Positions 8,377-17,322 of a stretch of 64,000 bases of DNA are shown here, in pieces. The DNA comes from Phycisphaerae bacterium (GTDB lineage Bacteria; Planctomycetota; Phycisphaerae; Phycisphaerales; SM1A02): positions 1 to 64,000 of the forward strand of contig VGXN01000001.1 of NCBI GenBank assembly GCA_016873335.1, written 5' to 3'. Position 1 is the stretch's first letter; each line of letters begins with the position of its first letter. A program made the position numbers and the translations under genes. Below the pieces are notes generated by a model. The model worked only from the letters and a program-made list of their open reading frames with translations. It was not told the DNA's origin and made no database searches.

Positions 8377-9765
8377 CTAGGCAAGCGGGCGAAGGTGGCG
8401 GGCGATGGATGTGCGATATGCCTTGACTGCAGGGACGATGCCGGCAAGAGCAGCCAGCACCACGGCGCCTGCTGCCACGAGGATCGCGGACCGCGGATCC
8501 ACGGTACCGCCGATGACAAGTCCGACCCGATCCTGCAGGAACGTCGTGGCGATCTGTCCGCCGATGAGTGCCAGCGAGAAGCCAATCCCAGCGCCAAGCA
8601 GACCAATGAGGGTGCTCTCGGTGATGGCGAGCGCGAAGACCCGCCATGCACTGGCGCCGAGAACACGCAGGATCGCCACTTGACGCCGACGCAACTCCAT
8701 CGAGGAGACCATTGCGAGCATGATGCTCGCGGCGCTTGAAACGAGCACCACGACAGCCATCGCAACGAACAGCCAGTCGACATCCCCGATCAGGGCCATG
8801 AGCCTGCCGATCTGCTGCGCAGGCTGGGCGACGGTGATCGAAACATCACGTCGCATGCGGTCGAACTGTGCAGCGATCGATGCGGATGAATCGCTCCCCG
8901 GTCGCGTGGGAATTCGCAGAAGGATCCCCGTGATCAGTTTCTCATCATCACGGAGGTCTGCCTCATCGACATGCAGGTGGTCATGATGCTGGTCGTGTTC
9001 ATGATCGGCATGTTGATCATGTCCTGCGTCGGTCGGAGACGCCGCCGCGGAGTCCGCCTTCGTGGTGGGGGCATCGGTTGCTGGTGCTTCCGTTTCGTGC
9101 GCCCGCTTCTCCTCCGCATGAATGACCCATGTGCTCACGAGGTTCGTGAACAGCGCCCGATCGTGTGCGGAGCCTGTCGGCTGCAGGACACCGACCACCT
9201 CGTAGGGATGGTCCGCGTGTTCGTGCCCGGCTTCTCGGCTTCCGCCGCTGCCATGGGAGAAGACAATCTTCTGTCCGACCTGCAGGTTGTGATCCTTTGC
9301 GGCCGTCGATCCAGCGACCACTTCGAACGCATCCTCAAACACGCGCCCATCGGAAAACTGGAAAGGCATCCCAGCGACTGGCTCAAAGTCCGTGAAGAAT
9401 TCCTCACTGGTCGCCATGACGGGACTGCCTCGGAAGGAATCGCCGAGTTGCGTGGGAATGCACCACTGCCATGGGAACCCGCCCTCAATCTCCTTGAACT
9501 TCGCCCACGGGATCGGGTTGGCGGGCGCGTTGGCGTAGAAGAGTCCGTTGAGGACCGCAACAAGCGGACTCGCGTCCGCGCTGATGAGCAGATGAATGTT
9601 CCCTGTCCCGCGGCGAAAGGCCTGCGATGCGGCCTCGCGGAGCGACAGAAGCACAAGCAGCAGCGCAACAGCGATGGCAACAAGTGCCGTGGCAACAGAG
9701 GTGGCAAGCGCGCGCGTTCGCAGGCTGCGAAGAACGATCGTCATGTCGCCCATGCCGCCGCTCAT
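8377..9765 (-). CDS. FtsX/MacB-type ABC permease with histidine-rich periplasmic loop
   Basis: 462 residues. One transmembrane helix lies near the N-terminus (residues 22-42), then a large extracytoplasmic domain, then three C-terminal helices ending about residue 455. That is the FtsX/MacB permease topology. The segment MELRRRQVAILRVLGAS before the C-terminal helices is characteristic of the family. Residues 249-265 of the outer domain contain eight histidines (GHDQHADHEHDQHHDHLH), with another small cluster at 181-186, suggesting metal binding. Its ATG overlaps the ATPase stop (ATGA 9765-9762), so the two subunits are translationally coupled. Such transporters often do mechanotransmission or envelope transport rather than nutrient import. 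Zinc handling is inferred from the loop and the DUF3299 neighbour. Confidence 0.85.
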   Translation of the reverse strand: MSGGMGDMTIVLRSLRTRALATSVATALVAIAVALLLVLLSLREAASQAFRRGTGNIHLLISADASPLVAVLNGLFYANAPANPIPWAKFKEIEGGFPWQWCIPTQLGDSFRGSPVMATSEEFFTDFEPVAGMPFQFSDGRVFEDAFEVVAGSTAAKDHNLQVGQKIVFSHGSGGSREAGHEHADHPYEVVGVLQPTGSAHDRALFTNLVSTWVIHAEEKRAHETEAPATDAPTTKADSAAASPTDAGHDQHADHEHDQHHDHLHVDEADLRDDEKLITGILLRIPTRPGSDSSASIAAQFDRMRRDVSITVAQPAQQIGRLMALIGDVDWLFVAMAVVVLVSSAASIMLAMVSSMELRRRQVAILRVLGASAWRVFALAITESTLIGLLGAGIGFSLALIGGQIATTFLQDRVGLVIGGTVDPRSAILVAAGAVVLAALAGIVPAVKAYRTSIARHLRPLA

Positions 9766-10463
9766 CTCGCCGCACCTCCGCCTGCCGTGTCCGCAGCCAC
9801 GCCAAACTGCTCCACATCCACCGTTCGTGTGAACACGCTTCGCAGCGCGGGGTCGTGGCTCGTGACGACAAGCGCGGCACCCGCCACGCGTGCCGCACTT
9901 CGGATGAGTTCAACCGCAGCTTCCGCGTTGGCAGGATCGAGGCTCGCGGTGGGTTCATCAGCCAACACGACCGACGGCTCCGTCACAACCGCACGCGCCA
10001 CGGCGACGCGCTGCTGCTGACCGACCGACAGCCGCTCAACCGGTGCATGCAGATCCCGCATGCCGAGGCGTTCAAGCGCTGCCTCCGCACGACCGCGCGG
10101 CTGATCAAGGGTGGGGGCCCCGAGCATCAGCGACAGCATGACATTCTCGAGCGCAGTGAAGCCCTGCAGCAACTGAAAGGTCTGGAACACCATGCCGACA
10201 TGCCGCCCGCGGAAGGTGTCGCGCGCGCTGCCGCTGAGCGCACACATATCAGTCCCGCCGATGAGAATGGAGCCTGTTTCGGGTGACTCGATTCCAGAAA
10301 TCAGATGGAGCAGCGTGGACTTGCCGCATCCCGAGGCGCCCGCGAGCAGCACCTGTTCCCCGGCGGCAACATCGAGTCGTGCCACCTCGATCGCGAAGCC
10401 GCGGTCGTAACGAAAGCGCAGTCCGCGAATCGACACGCCGCCTTGGGACTGAGACGCGACCAC
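9762..10463 (-). CDS. LolD/MacB-type ABC transporter ATPase
   Basis: 233 residues. Walker A is GASGCGKSTLL, the Q-loop is VFQTFQLLQG, the signature is LSVGQQQRVAVARA, Walker B is VVLADEPTAS, and the switch His is in VTSHDP. It resembles the LolD/MacB/FtsE class that partners FtsX-type permeases; the partner follows directly with a four-base overlap. The start is GTG 10463, twelve bases after the recG stop, so it may be transcribed with recG. With the DUF3299 gene it matches the core of a zinc-linked ABC system known in gammaproteobacteria. Confidence 0.9.
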   Translation of the reverse strand: MVASQSQGGVSIRGLRFRYDRGFAIEVARLDVAAGEQVLLAGASGCGKSTLLHLISGIESPETGSILIGGTDMCALSGSARDTFRGRHVGMVFQTFQLLQGFTALENVMLSLMLGAPTLDQPRGRAEAALERLGMRDLHAPVERLSVGQQQRVAVARAVVTEPSVVLADEPTASLDPANAEAAVELIRSAARVAGAALVVTSHDPALRSVFTRTVDVEQFGVAADTAGGGAAR

Positions 10464-10475
10464 AGTCGTGCAAGA

Positions 10476-12635
10476 TTAGCCGATGTCTCCGATGCCGAGC
10501 GATGCGCCATAGAGCGTCAGCACATCCTCCCGCAGGCGGGCGATCTCACTGCTGCGCAGCAGTGGATCGGCGGCGAAGATGCGTTCGGCTTCGTTGCGCG
10601 TCTCCTCAATCAGTGGCAGATCACGGTCGAGGTCGGCAACCAGCAGTGGTGCAAGTCCCGATTGGCGGGCGCCAAAGAACTCGCCGGGACCGCGCAGGCG
10701 CAGATCCATCTCCGCCAGTTGAAAGCCATCCGTGCAGGACGCGACCGATTGAAGGCGCTGCTGTGCAACATCGGTCGCTGGATCTCCAATCAGCACGCAG
10801 TAGCCGCGCCGCCCTCCGCGTCCGACGCGGCCGCGCAGCTGGTGGAGTTGCGCGAGTCCAAAGCGCTCCGCATGCTCGATCACCATGATGGACGCGTCTG
10901 GGATGTCGACGCCCACTTCAATCACGACGGTTGCAACAAGTGCGTCCAGTTCCTTCCTTCGGAATGCTTGCAGGACGCGGTCCGCATCTTCACTGCGCAT
11001 CTGCCCGTGCAGTTGTCCGACACGCAGTCCGGCAAGCTTCTCCTGCGACAGGCGTTCCGCGTGTGACGCGACGTCCTTCAGCCCATGCCCCGCATCTTCG
11101 ACGGCCGGCACCACCACAAAGGCTTGATCGCCGGCCTGCAGGCGCGACCGAACCCAGTCGTACACCTCGCCCGCGCGTCCTGGTGGCATCACGCGCGTCA
11201 CGGGCGGTGTTCGCCCGGGAAGCAGTCCGCGCAGCGATGAGACATCGAGATCGCCGAAGAAGGTCAGCGCGAGCGTCCGTGGAATTGGGGTTGCGGTCAT
11301 CACAAGCAGATGAGGCATGGACCCCGCGGCGCCAGACTTCCCACGCAACACGGCGCGTTGCTCCACGCCGAAACGGTGCTGTTCATCGATCACGGCGACC
11401 GCGAGACTCCGAAAGCGGATGTCGCCCCCGAGCAGCGCGTGCGTTCCAATGACAAGGTCGAATGCGCCTGCCTCGATGCCCATGCGGACCATCTCACGGT
11501 CCGCCGTGCGCATGCTGCCGTGCACAAGCGCCGTACGAACGCGGCTGCCCGAAAGCATGGATTCGATCACGGCGTGATGCTGTTCGGCGAGGATTTCGGT
11601 GGGCGCCAACAGCACCGCCTGATGCCCATGCGCCACGGCGCGGAGCATCGCGTACACGGCAACGGCAGTCTTGCCCGATCCCACGTCACCCTGCAGCAGG
11701 CGGTTCATCGGGAGTGTCCGCTGCAAGTCCTCGTCGATCTCCGCACATGCCTTCACTTGCTGCGCCGAGAGCTCGAAGGGGAGGCGCGCAACAATCTTCG
11801 CGCGCACCTCTTCGCTGAACGGCAGCGCCACTGCCTTGGTGGTGTGCCTCACCTCCCAGCGGCGCATCGCCATCGCCAGTTGCAGGCGCAGGAGTTCATC
11901 GAAGGCGAGTCGTTCGCGGCCCAGTCGCGCCTCGTCGAGGCTGGCGGGTGCGTGCACCATGCGAAGTGCGTCCGACAGCGTGGGGAGCGCGCGCCGGGCG
12001 CGAAGCGGGTCGGGGAGTGTGTCCTCCACGCTTCCCGTGATCTTTGGCAGCGTCTGGCGAACGAGCCACTCCAGGTGGGCGCTCGCGACCTCCTCGCTTC
12101 CCCTATAGATCGGCTTGAGGCGGCCGACCTCGGGAGCAGTCGACGGCACGTCGGGCGGCGCGTGTTCCCAGCGGGGGTTCACCATCTCCACCTTTCCCTT
12201 GCGCAGTTGTGTCTTGCCACGCGCGACGCCAACGGCGCCCGGATGCAGCCGTGTGGCCATCCACGGCATGTTGAACCAAGTCAGTTTGATGGTGCGCGTG
12301 CCGTCCGTGAGTTGCGCTTCGATGCGCGAGTGCCTGCCGGTGGTGCGGCGCACCTTGTCGATCTCGCCACGGATGGAACGGATCACCGTGCGCTGCGCTT
12401 GCGGATCGAGCGCACTGGTCGCATCGACCGCATCGTGCACGGACTCTTCCGCCATTTCCGTTTCGTAACGCATGGGCAGGTGCCACGCGAGATCGCCAAG
12501 CGTGCGGATGCCAAGGCGCTCGAGCCGCTCGACCGCGTTCACATCGAGAATGCCCAGATGCGCGATCCGAGCCGTCAGGCGTCCCGTGGCGGTTCCAGGC
12601 GAGTCATCGGTCGGTTGCAGAGAGTCCGACTGCAC
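10476..12635 (-). CDS. recG: ATP-dependent DNA helicase RecG
   Basis: About 719 residues. RecG remodels stalled replication forks and Holliday junctions. An N-terminal wedge/OB region of roughly 270 residues precedes the helicase core. Walker A is GDVGSGKTAVAVYAM, the DExH box is the RecG-typical VIDEQHRFGVEQR, and motif III is TATPIPRT. The C-terminal lobe holds ATVVIEVGVDIPDA and QLRGRVGRG. The start is uncertain: GTG 12635 is chosen because the alternative GTG 12659 would overlap the start of the divergent xseA. Either way recG and xseA, both DNA repair genes, are transcribed apart from almost the same point. Confidence 0.95.
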   Translation of the reverse strand: MQSDSLQPTDDSPGTATGRLTARIAHLGILDVNAVERLERLGIRTLGDLAWHLPMRYETEMAEESVHDAVDATSALDPQAQRTVIRSIRGEIDKVRRTTGRHSRIEAQLTDGTRTIKLTWFNMPWMATRLHPGAVGVARGKTQLRKGKVEMVNPRWEHAPPDVPSTAPEVGRLKPIYRGSEEVASAHLEWLVRQTLPKITGSVEDTLPDPLRARRALPTLSDALRMVHAPASLDEARLGRERLAFDELLRLQLAMAMRRWEVRHTTKAVALPFSEEVRAKIVARLPFELSAQQVKACAEIDEDLQRTLPMNRLLQGDVGSGKTAVAVYAMLRAVAHGHQAVLLAPTEILAEQHHAVIESMLSGSRVRTALVHGSMRTADREMVRMGIEAGAFDLVIGTHALLGGDIRFRSLAVAVIDEQHRFGVEQRAVLRGKSGAAGSMPHLLVMTATPIPRTLALTFFGDLDVSSLRGLLPGRTPPVTRVMPPGRAGEVYDWVRSRLQAGDQAFVVVPAVEDAGHGLKDVASHAERLSQEKLAGLRVGQLHGQMRSEDADRVLQAFRRKELDALVATVVIEVGVDIPDASIMVIEHAERFGLAQLHQLRGRVGRGGRRGYCVLIGDPATDVAQQRLQSVASCTDGFQLAEMDLRLRGPGEFFGARQSGLAPLLVADLDRDLPLIEETRNEAERIFAADPLLRSSEIARLREDVLTLYGASLGIGDIG

Positions 12636-12652
12636 GTCCCTACGATAGCCCC

Positions 12653-14074
12653 ATGGCACGGCGCACCGCCGATCACCGCACGCTCGCGCAAGGGCTCTTT
12701 CCCAAACCCGCCGAAGAGCCCGCCGCGCCGCAAGAGCCGCTCACGGTCTCCGCGCTCGCGGCTCGAATCCAGCGCACGCTTGAGCAGGGCATCGGGCAGG
12801 TCCTGGTCATTGGCGAGGTGTCGAACGCGCGCTGCGTGAGCGGTCACTGGTATTTCAGCATCAAGGATGCGGAGTCACGCATCGACTGCATGATGTTCCG
12901 CTCCACGGCGGATCGGTCCACGGTCAAGCCGGTCGATGGCGCGTCGCTGCTCGTGCGAGGCACGGTGACGCACTACAAGCCGCAAGGAAAGACGCAGATC
13001 CAAGTCAGCCAACTTTCCCACGCTGGGGCGGGGGATCTCGATGCGCGGTTCCGTGAGTTGTGCGAGGAACTGCGGTCGCTTGGTTACTTCGATGAGTCCG
13101 CAAAGGTGCCACTGCCCGCGGTGCCGATGTGCATCGCGCTGCTCACGAGCGCTGGCAGCGCCGCAGAGCACGACTGCCTGCACGCCGCCGCGAGTGCGTT
13201 CCCGGCGACCCGCATCGTTGCGGTCGATGTGCGGGTGCAGGGAAGTGGCGCGGCAGCAGCCATCGCGAATGCCATTGCCGCTGTGGATGCCGCCGCACCG
13301 CGTCTGGGGATCGAAGTGATCATCCTCGCTCGCGGCGGCGGCAGCCTCGAAGATCTCTGGTCCTTCAATGAGCGCGTGGTGGCGGATGCGATCTTCGCCT
13401 GCCGCACGCCCGTGGTGACGGGCGTTGGTCATGAGAGCGACACGACCATCGCAGATCTTGTGGCGGACTTCCGTGCGCCGACTCCGTCGCGGGCGATCAC
13501 GGAGACGCTGCCCGACCGCGCCGCGTTGCACGAGCAAGCATCGGCGCTCGCGCGGCGGCTTGTCCGCGCGCAGGGGGCTCTGCTTGAGCGCGCTGCGGCG
13601 CGGGTTCACGCGGTCGCGCGCGCGCGTGCCGTCTCGGATCCGACGGGTTCCATCGCGGTGCAGACGAGGCGCCTGTCTGCGCTCGCCGTGGCACTCGGCG
13701 GAACGATTGCGGCGCGATTCGATCGGCAGCATGCGTATGCGCAGTCGCTCTCGGCACGGCTTGAGCGGCATCATCCGCTGCAGTGGCTCGCGGTGCAGCG
13801 CACAAGGGTCGAGGCAGCAGGCGCGAAGCTGTCTCATGTCCTCGGCGCCTCACTGATGCATGTTTCGGCCGCGATTGATTCGGCGGCCCGTACGCTTGAA
13901 GCTGTCGGACCGACGGCGGTGTTTCGCCGTGGCTTCTCGCTCACGCTTCGCCGAGACGGCACCGCGGTTCGATCGGTTCGGGAGGTCGAAGAAGGCGCGC
14001 TGATTGAAACGGTGCTCGCGGATGGGAGCATTCGCAGTGCCGTTCAGTCGAAGCAACCGAACACGCCGGCCTGA
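12653..14074 (+). CDS. xseA: Exodeoxyribonuclease VII large subunit
   Basis: 473 residues. Exonuclease VII degrades single-stranded DNA in both directions. An N-terminal OB-fold (about residues 35-130, with GHWYFSIKDAESRIDCMMF) leads into the catalytic region, which has ARGGGSLEDLWSFNE and TGVGHESDTTIADLVAD, both strongly conserved in XseA. A long Ala/Arg-rich helical region follows (about 270-420). The C-terminal strand GFSLTLRRDG is typical. The small subunit xseB follows 47 bases later. Confidence 0.96.
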   Translation: MARRTADHRTLAQGLFPKPAEEPAAPQEPLTVSALAARIQRTLEQGIGQVLVIGEVSNARCVSGHWYFSIKDAESRIDCMMFRSTADRSTVKPVDGASLLVRGTVTHYKPQGKTQIQVSQLSHAGAGDLDARFRELCEELRSLGYFDESAKVPLPAVPMCIALLTSAGSAAEHDCLHAAASAFPATRIVAVDVRVQGSGAAAAIANAIAAVDAAAPRLGIEVIILARGGGSLEDLWSFNERVVADAIFACRTPVVTGVGHESDTTIADLVADFRAPTPSRAITETLPDRAALHEQASALARRLVRAQGALLERAAARVHAVARARAVSDPTGSIAVQTRRLSALAVALGGTIAARFDRQHAYAQSLSARLERHHPLQWLAVQRTRVEAAGAKLSHVLGASLMHVSAAIDSAARTLEAVGPTAVFRRGFSLTLRRDGTAVRSVREVEEGALIETVLADGSIRSAVQSKQPNTPA

Positions 14075-14121
14075 ATGACGCCGAGCCCGCAGATTCCCAA
14101 GCGCATGCGTAGACTGCCGCC

Positions 14122-14433
14122 ATGGCTGCCATGAGAGCAACGGATGGTGCGCATGGTTCCGAGAGGACTCCCCGCGCAAGAGCCGCGGCGCCGCCCTCCG
14201 CGTCCGAGACTGGCGAGAGCGTCTCGGCCCTGACCTACGAAGTGGCGATCGCCGAGCTCGAAGCGATCATCGCTCGGATTGAGTCGGGAGAGATCCCGCT
14301 CGAGGAAAGTCTGCAACAGTATCGACGCGGAGCCGCGCTTGTCCGCCGATGCAGAGATGTGCTCGATGCAGCGAAGACGGAGGTGGAACGAATCTCAGCG
14401 TCCGACCTCGCCAAGGGCGACTCCCCCCGCTGA
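14122..14433 (+). CDS. xseB: Exodeoxyribonuclease VII small subunit
   Basis: 103 residues. The conserved helical hairpin runs from LTYEVAIAELEAIIARIESG through IPLEESLQQYRRG to a final acidic helix, as in XseB. It binds the helical arm of XseA. The first 37 or so residues are Ala/Arg-rich and not part of the usual domain. ATG 14122 is the only in-frame ATG before the domain, so this extension may be real. The placement right after xseA fits. Confidence 0.93.
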   Translation: MAAMRATDGAHGSERTPRARAAAPPSASETGESVSALTYEVAIAELEAIIARIESGEIPLEESLQQYRRGAALVRRCRDVLDAAKTEVERISASDLAKGDSPR

Positions 14434-14470
14434 GCGTTCTTTCGATGGATCTTGCCGATAGACAGACTTG

Positions 14471-15670
14471 ATGGAACACGGGATTGACCACTGGCTGACC
14501 ATCTGGGGGCCGCATGCGGTGGGCGCTTTGTTCGCGTGGGCAATGGGAGCGTGCATCGGCAGCTTCGTGCAGGTGATTGGCGAGCGCATGCCCGAAGGCA
14601 TCAGCATCATCCGCCCGCCGAGCCGCTGCGTGCACTGCGGCAGGAGACTTGCGTGGCATGAAAATCTTCCCGTGTTCGGTTGGATCATCTGCCGTGGGCG
14701 CTGCGGGTCATGTGGAGGTCGCATCCCAATCCGCTATCCGATCATTGAGTTCGCGGTCGGGATCCTCTTTGCGGTCGTGTACCTGCAGTTGTTCGCCGCC
14801 GACTATGGTGGCTCGTGGCGATCGGTGGGTGGTGCGTTCTACCAATCCCAGGGGTTCTTCGGATCGTTGCCCGCACTGTGCGCGGTCTGCGTACTGCTCG
14901 CGGCACTGATCGCCGCAACACTCACGGATCTTCGCATCTATTCGATTCCGCTGGCCATCACGCTGGTGCCCACAGTTGTTGGTCTTGTCGCTTGGCCGCT
15001 GCAAGCCGCGGTGGCATCGCCCATCGCCCCCTCGAAGTGGCCGCTCCAGTTGCCCAGTGGACCGACAACGGCGGCGGCACTGGTGGGCGGCATGGGGCTC
15101 CTCACTTCGCTCGCGCTGACCGCAGGCGGACTTTGGCGGCGGTCCTTCAGCGACTACGGCACGTTTGTTCGGCAAGGCGAGGTGTTTGCCAACTATCCGC
15201 ACGCGAGGCGTGAAATGTGGGTCGAACTGCGTTTCTTGCTCCCTGTTGCGTGTGGGTTGGTCGGCGGTTGGCTGCTCGGTCGCTGGCTTGAGTGGACACC
15301 GACGCTTGAAGTGCAAGCCACTGCGGCATCACTGCTTGGATACTTTGTGGGAGCGGGGCTGGTGTGGGTTGTGCGCATCGCGGGCACCCTGTGGAGGGGG
15401 CAGGAAGCCATGGGGCTTGGCGATGTCCACCTGATGGGGGCGGTTGGCGCGGTCATGGGTTGGGTGGACCCCGTGACGGCGTTTGTTGTCGCGCCGTTCC
15501 CTGCACTCGCATGGGTTGGGATATCCCGTCTCTTCAGAGGTGGTGGCGCCCATCGCATGCGCGAGATTCCCTACGGACCCTGGCTCGCGCTTGCACAGGT
15601 TCTGCTGATGGTCGCCCGACCGTTCTTCGTGCAAGTCGGTCGTGCACTTTTCCCCGCATTCTTTGTCTGA
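14471..15670 (+). CDS. Prepilin leader peptidase / N-methyltransferase (A24 family)
   Basis: 399 residues and very hydrophobic. The N-terminal cytoplasmic loop has the two CxxC zinc pairs (C53/C56 and C78/C81) of bifunctional prepilin peptidases. The aspartyl protease residues are visible in ATLTDLRIYSIP and in the GxGD motif GLGDVHLMG. It should cleave and methylate type IV pilin-like precursors in the inner membrane. The protein is longer than usual for the family because an extra stretch of roughly 120 residues separates the two active-site aspartates. No pilin or pilus assembly genes lie in the window. ATG 14471 is preferred to the in-frame TTG just before it. Confidence 0.9.
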   Translation: MEHGIDHWLTIWGPHAVGALFAWAMGACIGSFVQVIGERMPEGISIIRPPSRCVHCGRRLAWHENLPVFGWIICRGRCGSCGGRIPIRYPIIEFAVGILFAVVYLQLFAADYGGSWRSVGGAFYQSQGFFGSLPALCAVCVLLAALIAATLTDLRIYSIPLAITLVPTVVGLVAWPLQAAVASPIAPSKWPLQLPSGPTTAAALVGGMGLLTSLALTAGGLWRRSFSDYGTFVRQGEVFANYPHARREMWVELRFLLPVACGLVGGWLLGRWLEWTPTLEVQATAASLLGYFVGAGLVWVVRIAGTLWRGQEAMGLGDVHLMGAVGAVMGWVDPVTAFVVAPFPALAWVGISRLFRGGGAHRMREIPYGPWLALAQVLLMVARPFFVQVGRALFPAFFV

Positions 15671-15765
15671 CCCCCTTTACTTCGCAGACCGAGTTTTGTT
15701 GAATAGGGCGGTCGGCGGAAGGTCCGACGACACACTGTTCGCGAACTGGAGAAAGGATTCTCTAA

Positions 15766-16404
15766 ATGAAGAAGACATGGATTGTCTGTGGCACTGCGGC
15801 GCTTGTGTTGGGCATGACCGGGTGCGATGGTGCGCAGAAGCAGAACGCCATTCTGCTGAGCGAGAATGAAACACTGAAGCAGCAGCTGGCGGAGCGATCC
15901 ACGGCGCTCGAGGCTGCGGAGCGGGAGAAGCAGGCGGCACTCGCGCAGGCGCGTGCCGCGGAGCAGCGCGCGGAGACCACCCCATCCGAGGGGACGCCAA
16001 CGGCGGACGCGGGTGCCTTTGCCGGCATCGAGGGGGTGACTGCCACGGGGCAGGGGGCAGACATTCATGTCTCCATCGAAGGTGATGTGCTCTTCGATTC
16101 GGGCAAGGATTCCGTCAAGCAGGGCGCGAAGAAGTCACTCGACAAGATCATTGGCATCTTGAAGGACAACTACTCGACCAAGGCGATCGATGTGGCAGGC
16201 TTCACCGATACCGATCCGATCAAGTTCTCGCCGCACAGGGACAACTATTACCTCGGCTTCGCCCGCGCCTACGCCGTGCGTGAGTACCTGATCTCGAAGG
16301 GGATCGACGGGACGCGTGTCTCGCTGTCGAGCTTTGGCCCAGATCAGCCGCGTGACACGAAGGCGAAGAGCCGCCGCGTTGAGATCGTGGTGGTCGGCGA
16401 CTGA
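15766..16404 (+). CDS. OmpA-family (Pal-like) peptidoglycan-binding lipoprotein
   Basis: 212 residues. The signal peptide ends in a plausible lipobox (MTG-C20). A coiled-coil stretch rich in Ala, Glu and Gln follows to about residue 75. The C-terminal OmpA domain starts near GDVLFDSGKD and contains VAGFTDTDP, YYLGFARAYAVREYLISKG and KAKSRRVEIVV. It probably anchors the outer membrane to peptidoglycan. A purine-rich ribosome binding site (GGAGAAAGGA) precedes the ATG. The 95-base gap to the prepilin peptidase suggests its own promoter; it converges on the MCE gene. Confidence 0.88.
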   Translation: MKKTWIVCGTAALVLGMTGCDGAQKQNAILLSENETLKQQLAERSTALEAAEREKQAALAQARAAEQRAETTPSEGTPTADAGAFAGIEGVTATGQGADIHVSIEGDVLFDSGKDSVKQGAKKSLDKIIGILKDNYSTKAIDVAGFTDTDPIKFSPHRDNYYLGFARAYAVREYLISKGIDGTRVSLSSFGPDQPRDTKAKSRRVEIVVVGD

Positions 16405-16443
16405 GTTCAGCCGTTCGCGCGCCGCGCGAATCTCGCTGCCGCG

Positions 16444-17322
16444 TCAGAACTTCACGCCGAGACCTTCGGCGCGGATCTTCTGCATCAGGAGTTCGACTTC
16501 GCCGAGCGTCCGCTTGAGACGCTCGGCGGAGTCGACCAGCGACTTGTACAAGTCGGGATTGCTCATCAGCTGTCCGACTGTCCCCTTTCCATCGCGAGCC
16601 TGCTCCGTGAGGCGTTCCACGGAACGCAGCGTGGAAGCAAGCTGTTCCATGGTGGGCTTCAGTTGCACGGCGAGTGCATCGGCACTCACCTGCACGCCGC
16701 GCGCCGCTTCCGTGATGGTCTGCATCGTCACGGATGCCGTTTCGATCAGTTGCTGAGCCTTCCAGACGGCGGTCTTCGCATCGGCGCGCATCTGCTCATC
16801 GCCGAGCCACTTCTGCGCCTCCTCGGCAACGGTCTGGATGCTGCGCATCGCAGCATCGAGCCCGCCCAGTCGCTCGTCGAGAAGACGCCCGACCTTCTCT
16901 TCGAGGCTCTCGAAGTTCGCGTCGAGCGTTGCGCTTCCGTCCCGCGCAAAGACGGTCCCTGTATCCGTGCCCTCCGGGAGGGAAAGCTCGAGGCGCGCGC
17001 TGCCCGCAATCAGCGACTGCGTGACTTGCGCCTTCGCGCCGAGCGGCACATCGATGTCGCCGTTGATGCTGACCGTGATCTCCGCGGGTCGCAGCGGGTT
17101 CGCCACGATGCGCACCAACTTCACTTCGCCCACAGGAACGCCAGCCATGCTGACGGGGCTTCCCACGCGCAGCCCGAGCGCCTGATTCGCCTGAATGCGC
17201 ATCGGATACGAGGGGCGAAGCGACGAGTTGATGTTCCCGAACAGCAGCAGCAGGAAGCCGAACCCTGCGAGTCCGACGATCGACACGATGCCAGTCAGGA
17301 AGTTGCGTGCACTCTCTTTCAT
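16444..17322 (-). CDS. MCE-domain (MlaD-like) lipid transport protein
   Basis: 292 residues. One N-terminal transmembrane helix (about 12-30) is followed by a single MCE domain with GLRVGSPVSMAGVPVGEV. A long helical, coiled-coil-like C-terminus covers roughly residues 140-290. MCE proteins form hexameric rings that carry lipids across the envelope. Its ATG overlaps the stop of the upstream ATPase gene (ATGA at 17322-17319), so the two are coupled. The usual permease partner (MlaE) is not adjacent and must lie elsewhere if the system is complete. Confidence 0.9.
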   Translation of the reverse strand: MKESARNFLTGIVSIVGLAGFGFLLLLFGNINSSLRPSYPMRIQANQALGLRVGSPVSMAGVPVGEVKLVRIVANPLRPAEITVSINGDIDVPLGAKAQVTQSLIAGSARLELSLPEGTDTGTVFARDGSATLDANFESLEEKVGRLLDERLGGLDAAMRSIQTVAEEAQKWLGDEQMRADAKTAVWKAQQLIETASVTMQTITEAARGVQVSADALAVQLKPTMEQLASTLRSVERLTEQARDGKGTVGQLMSNPDLYKSLVDSAERLKRTLGEVELLMQKIRAEGLGVKF

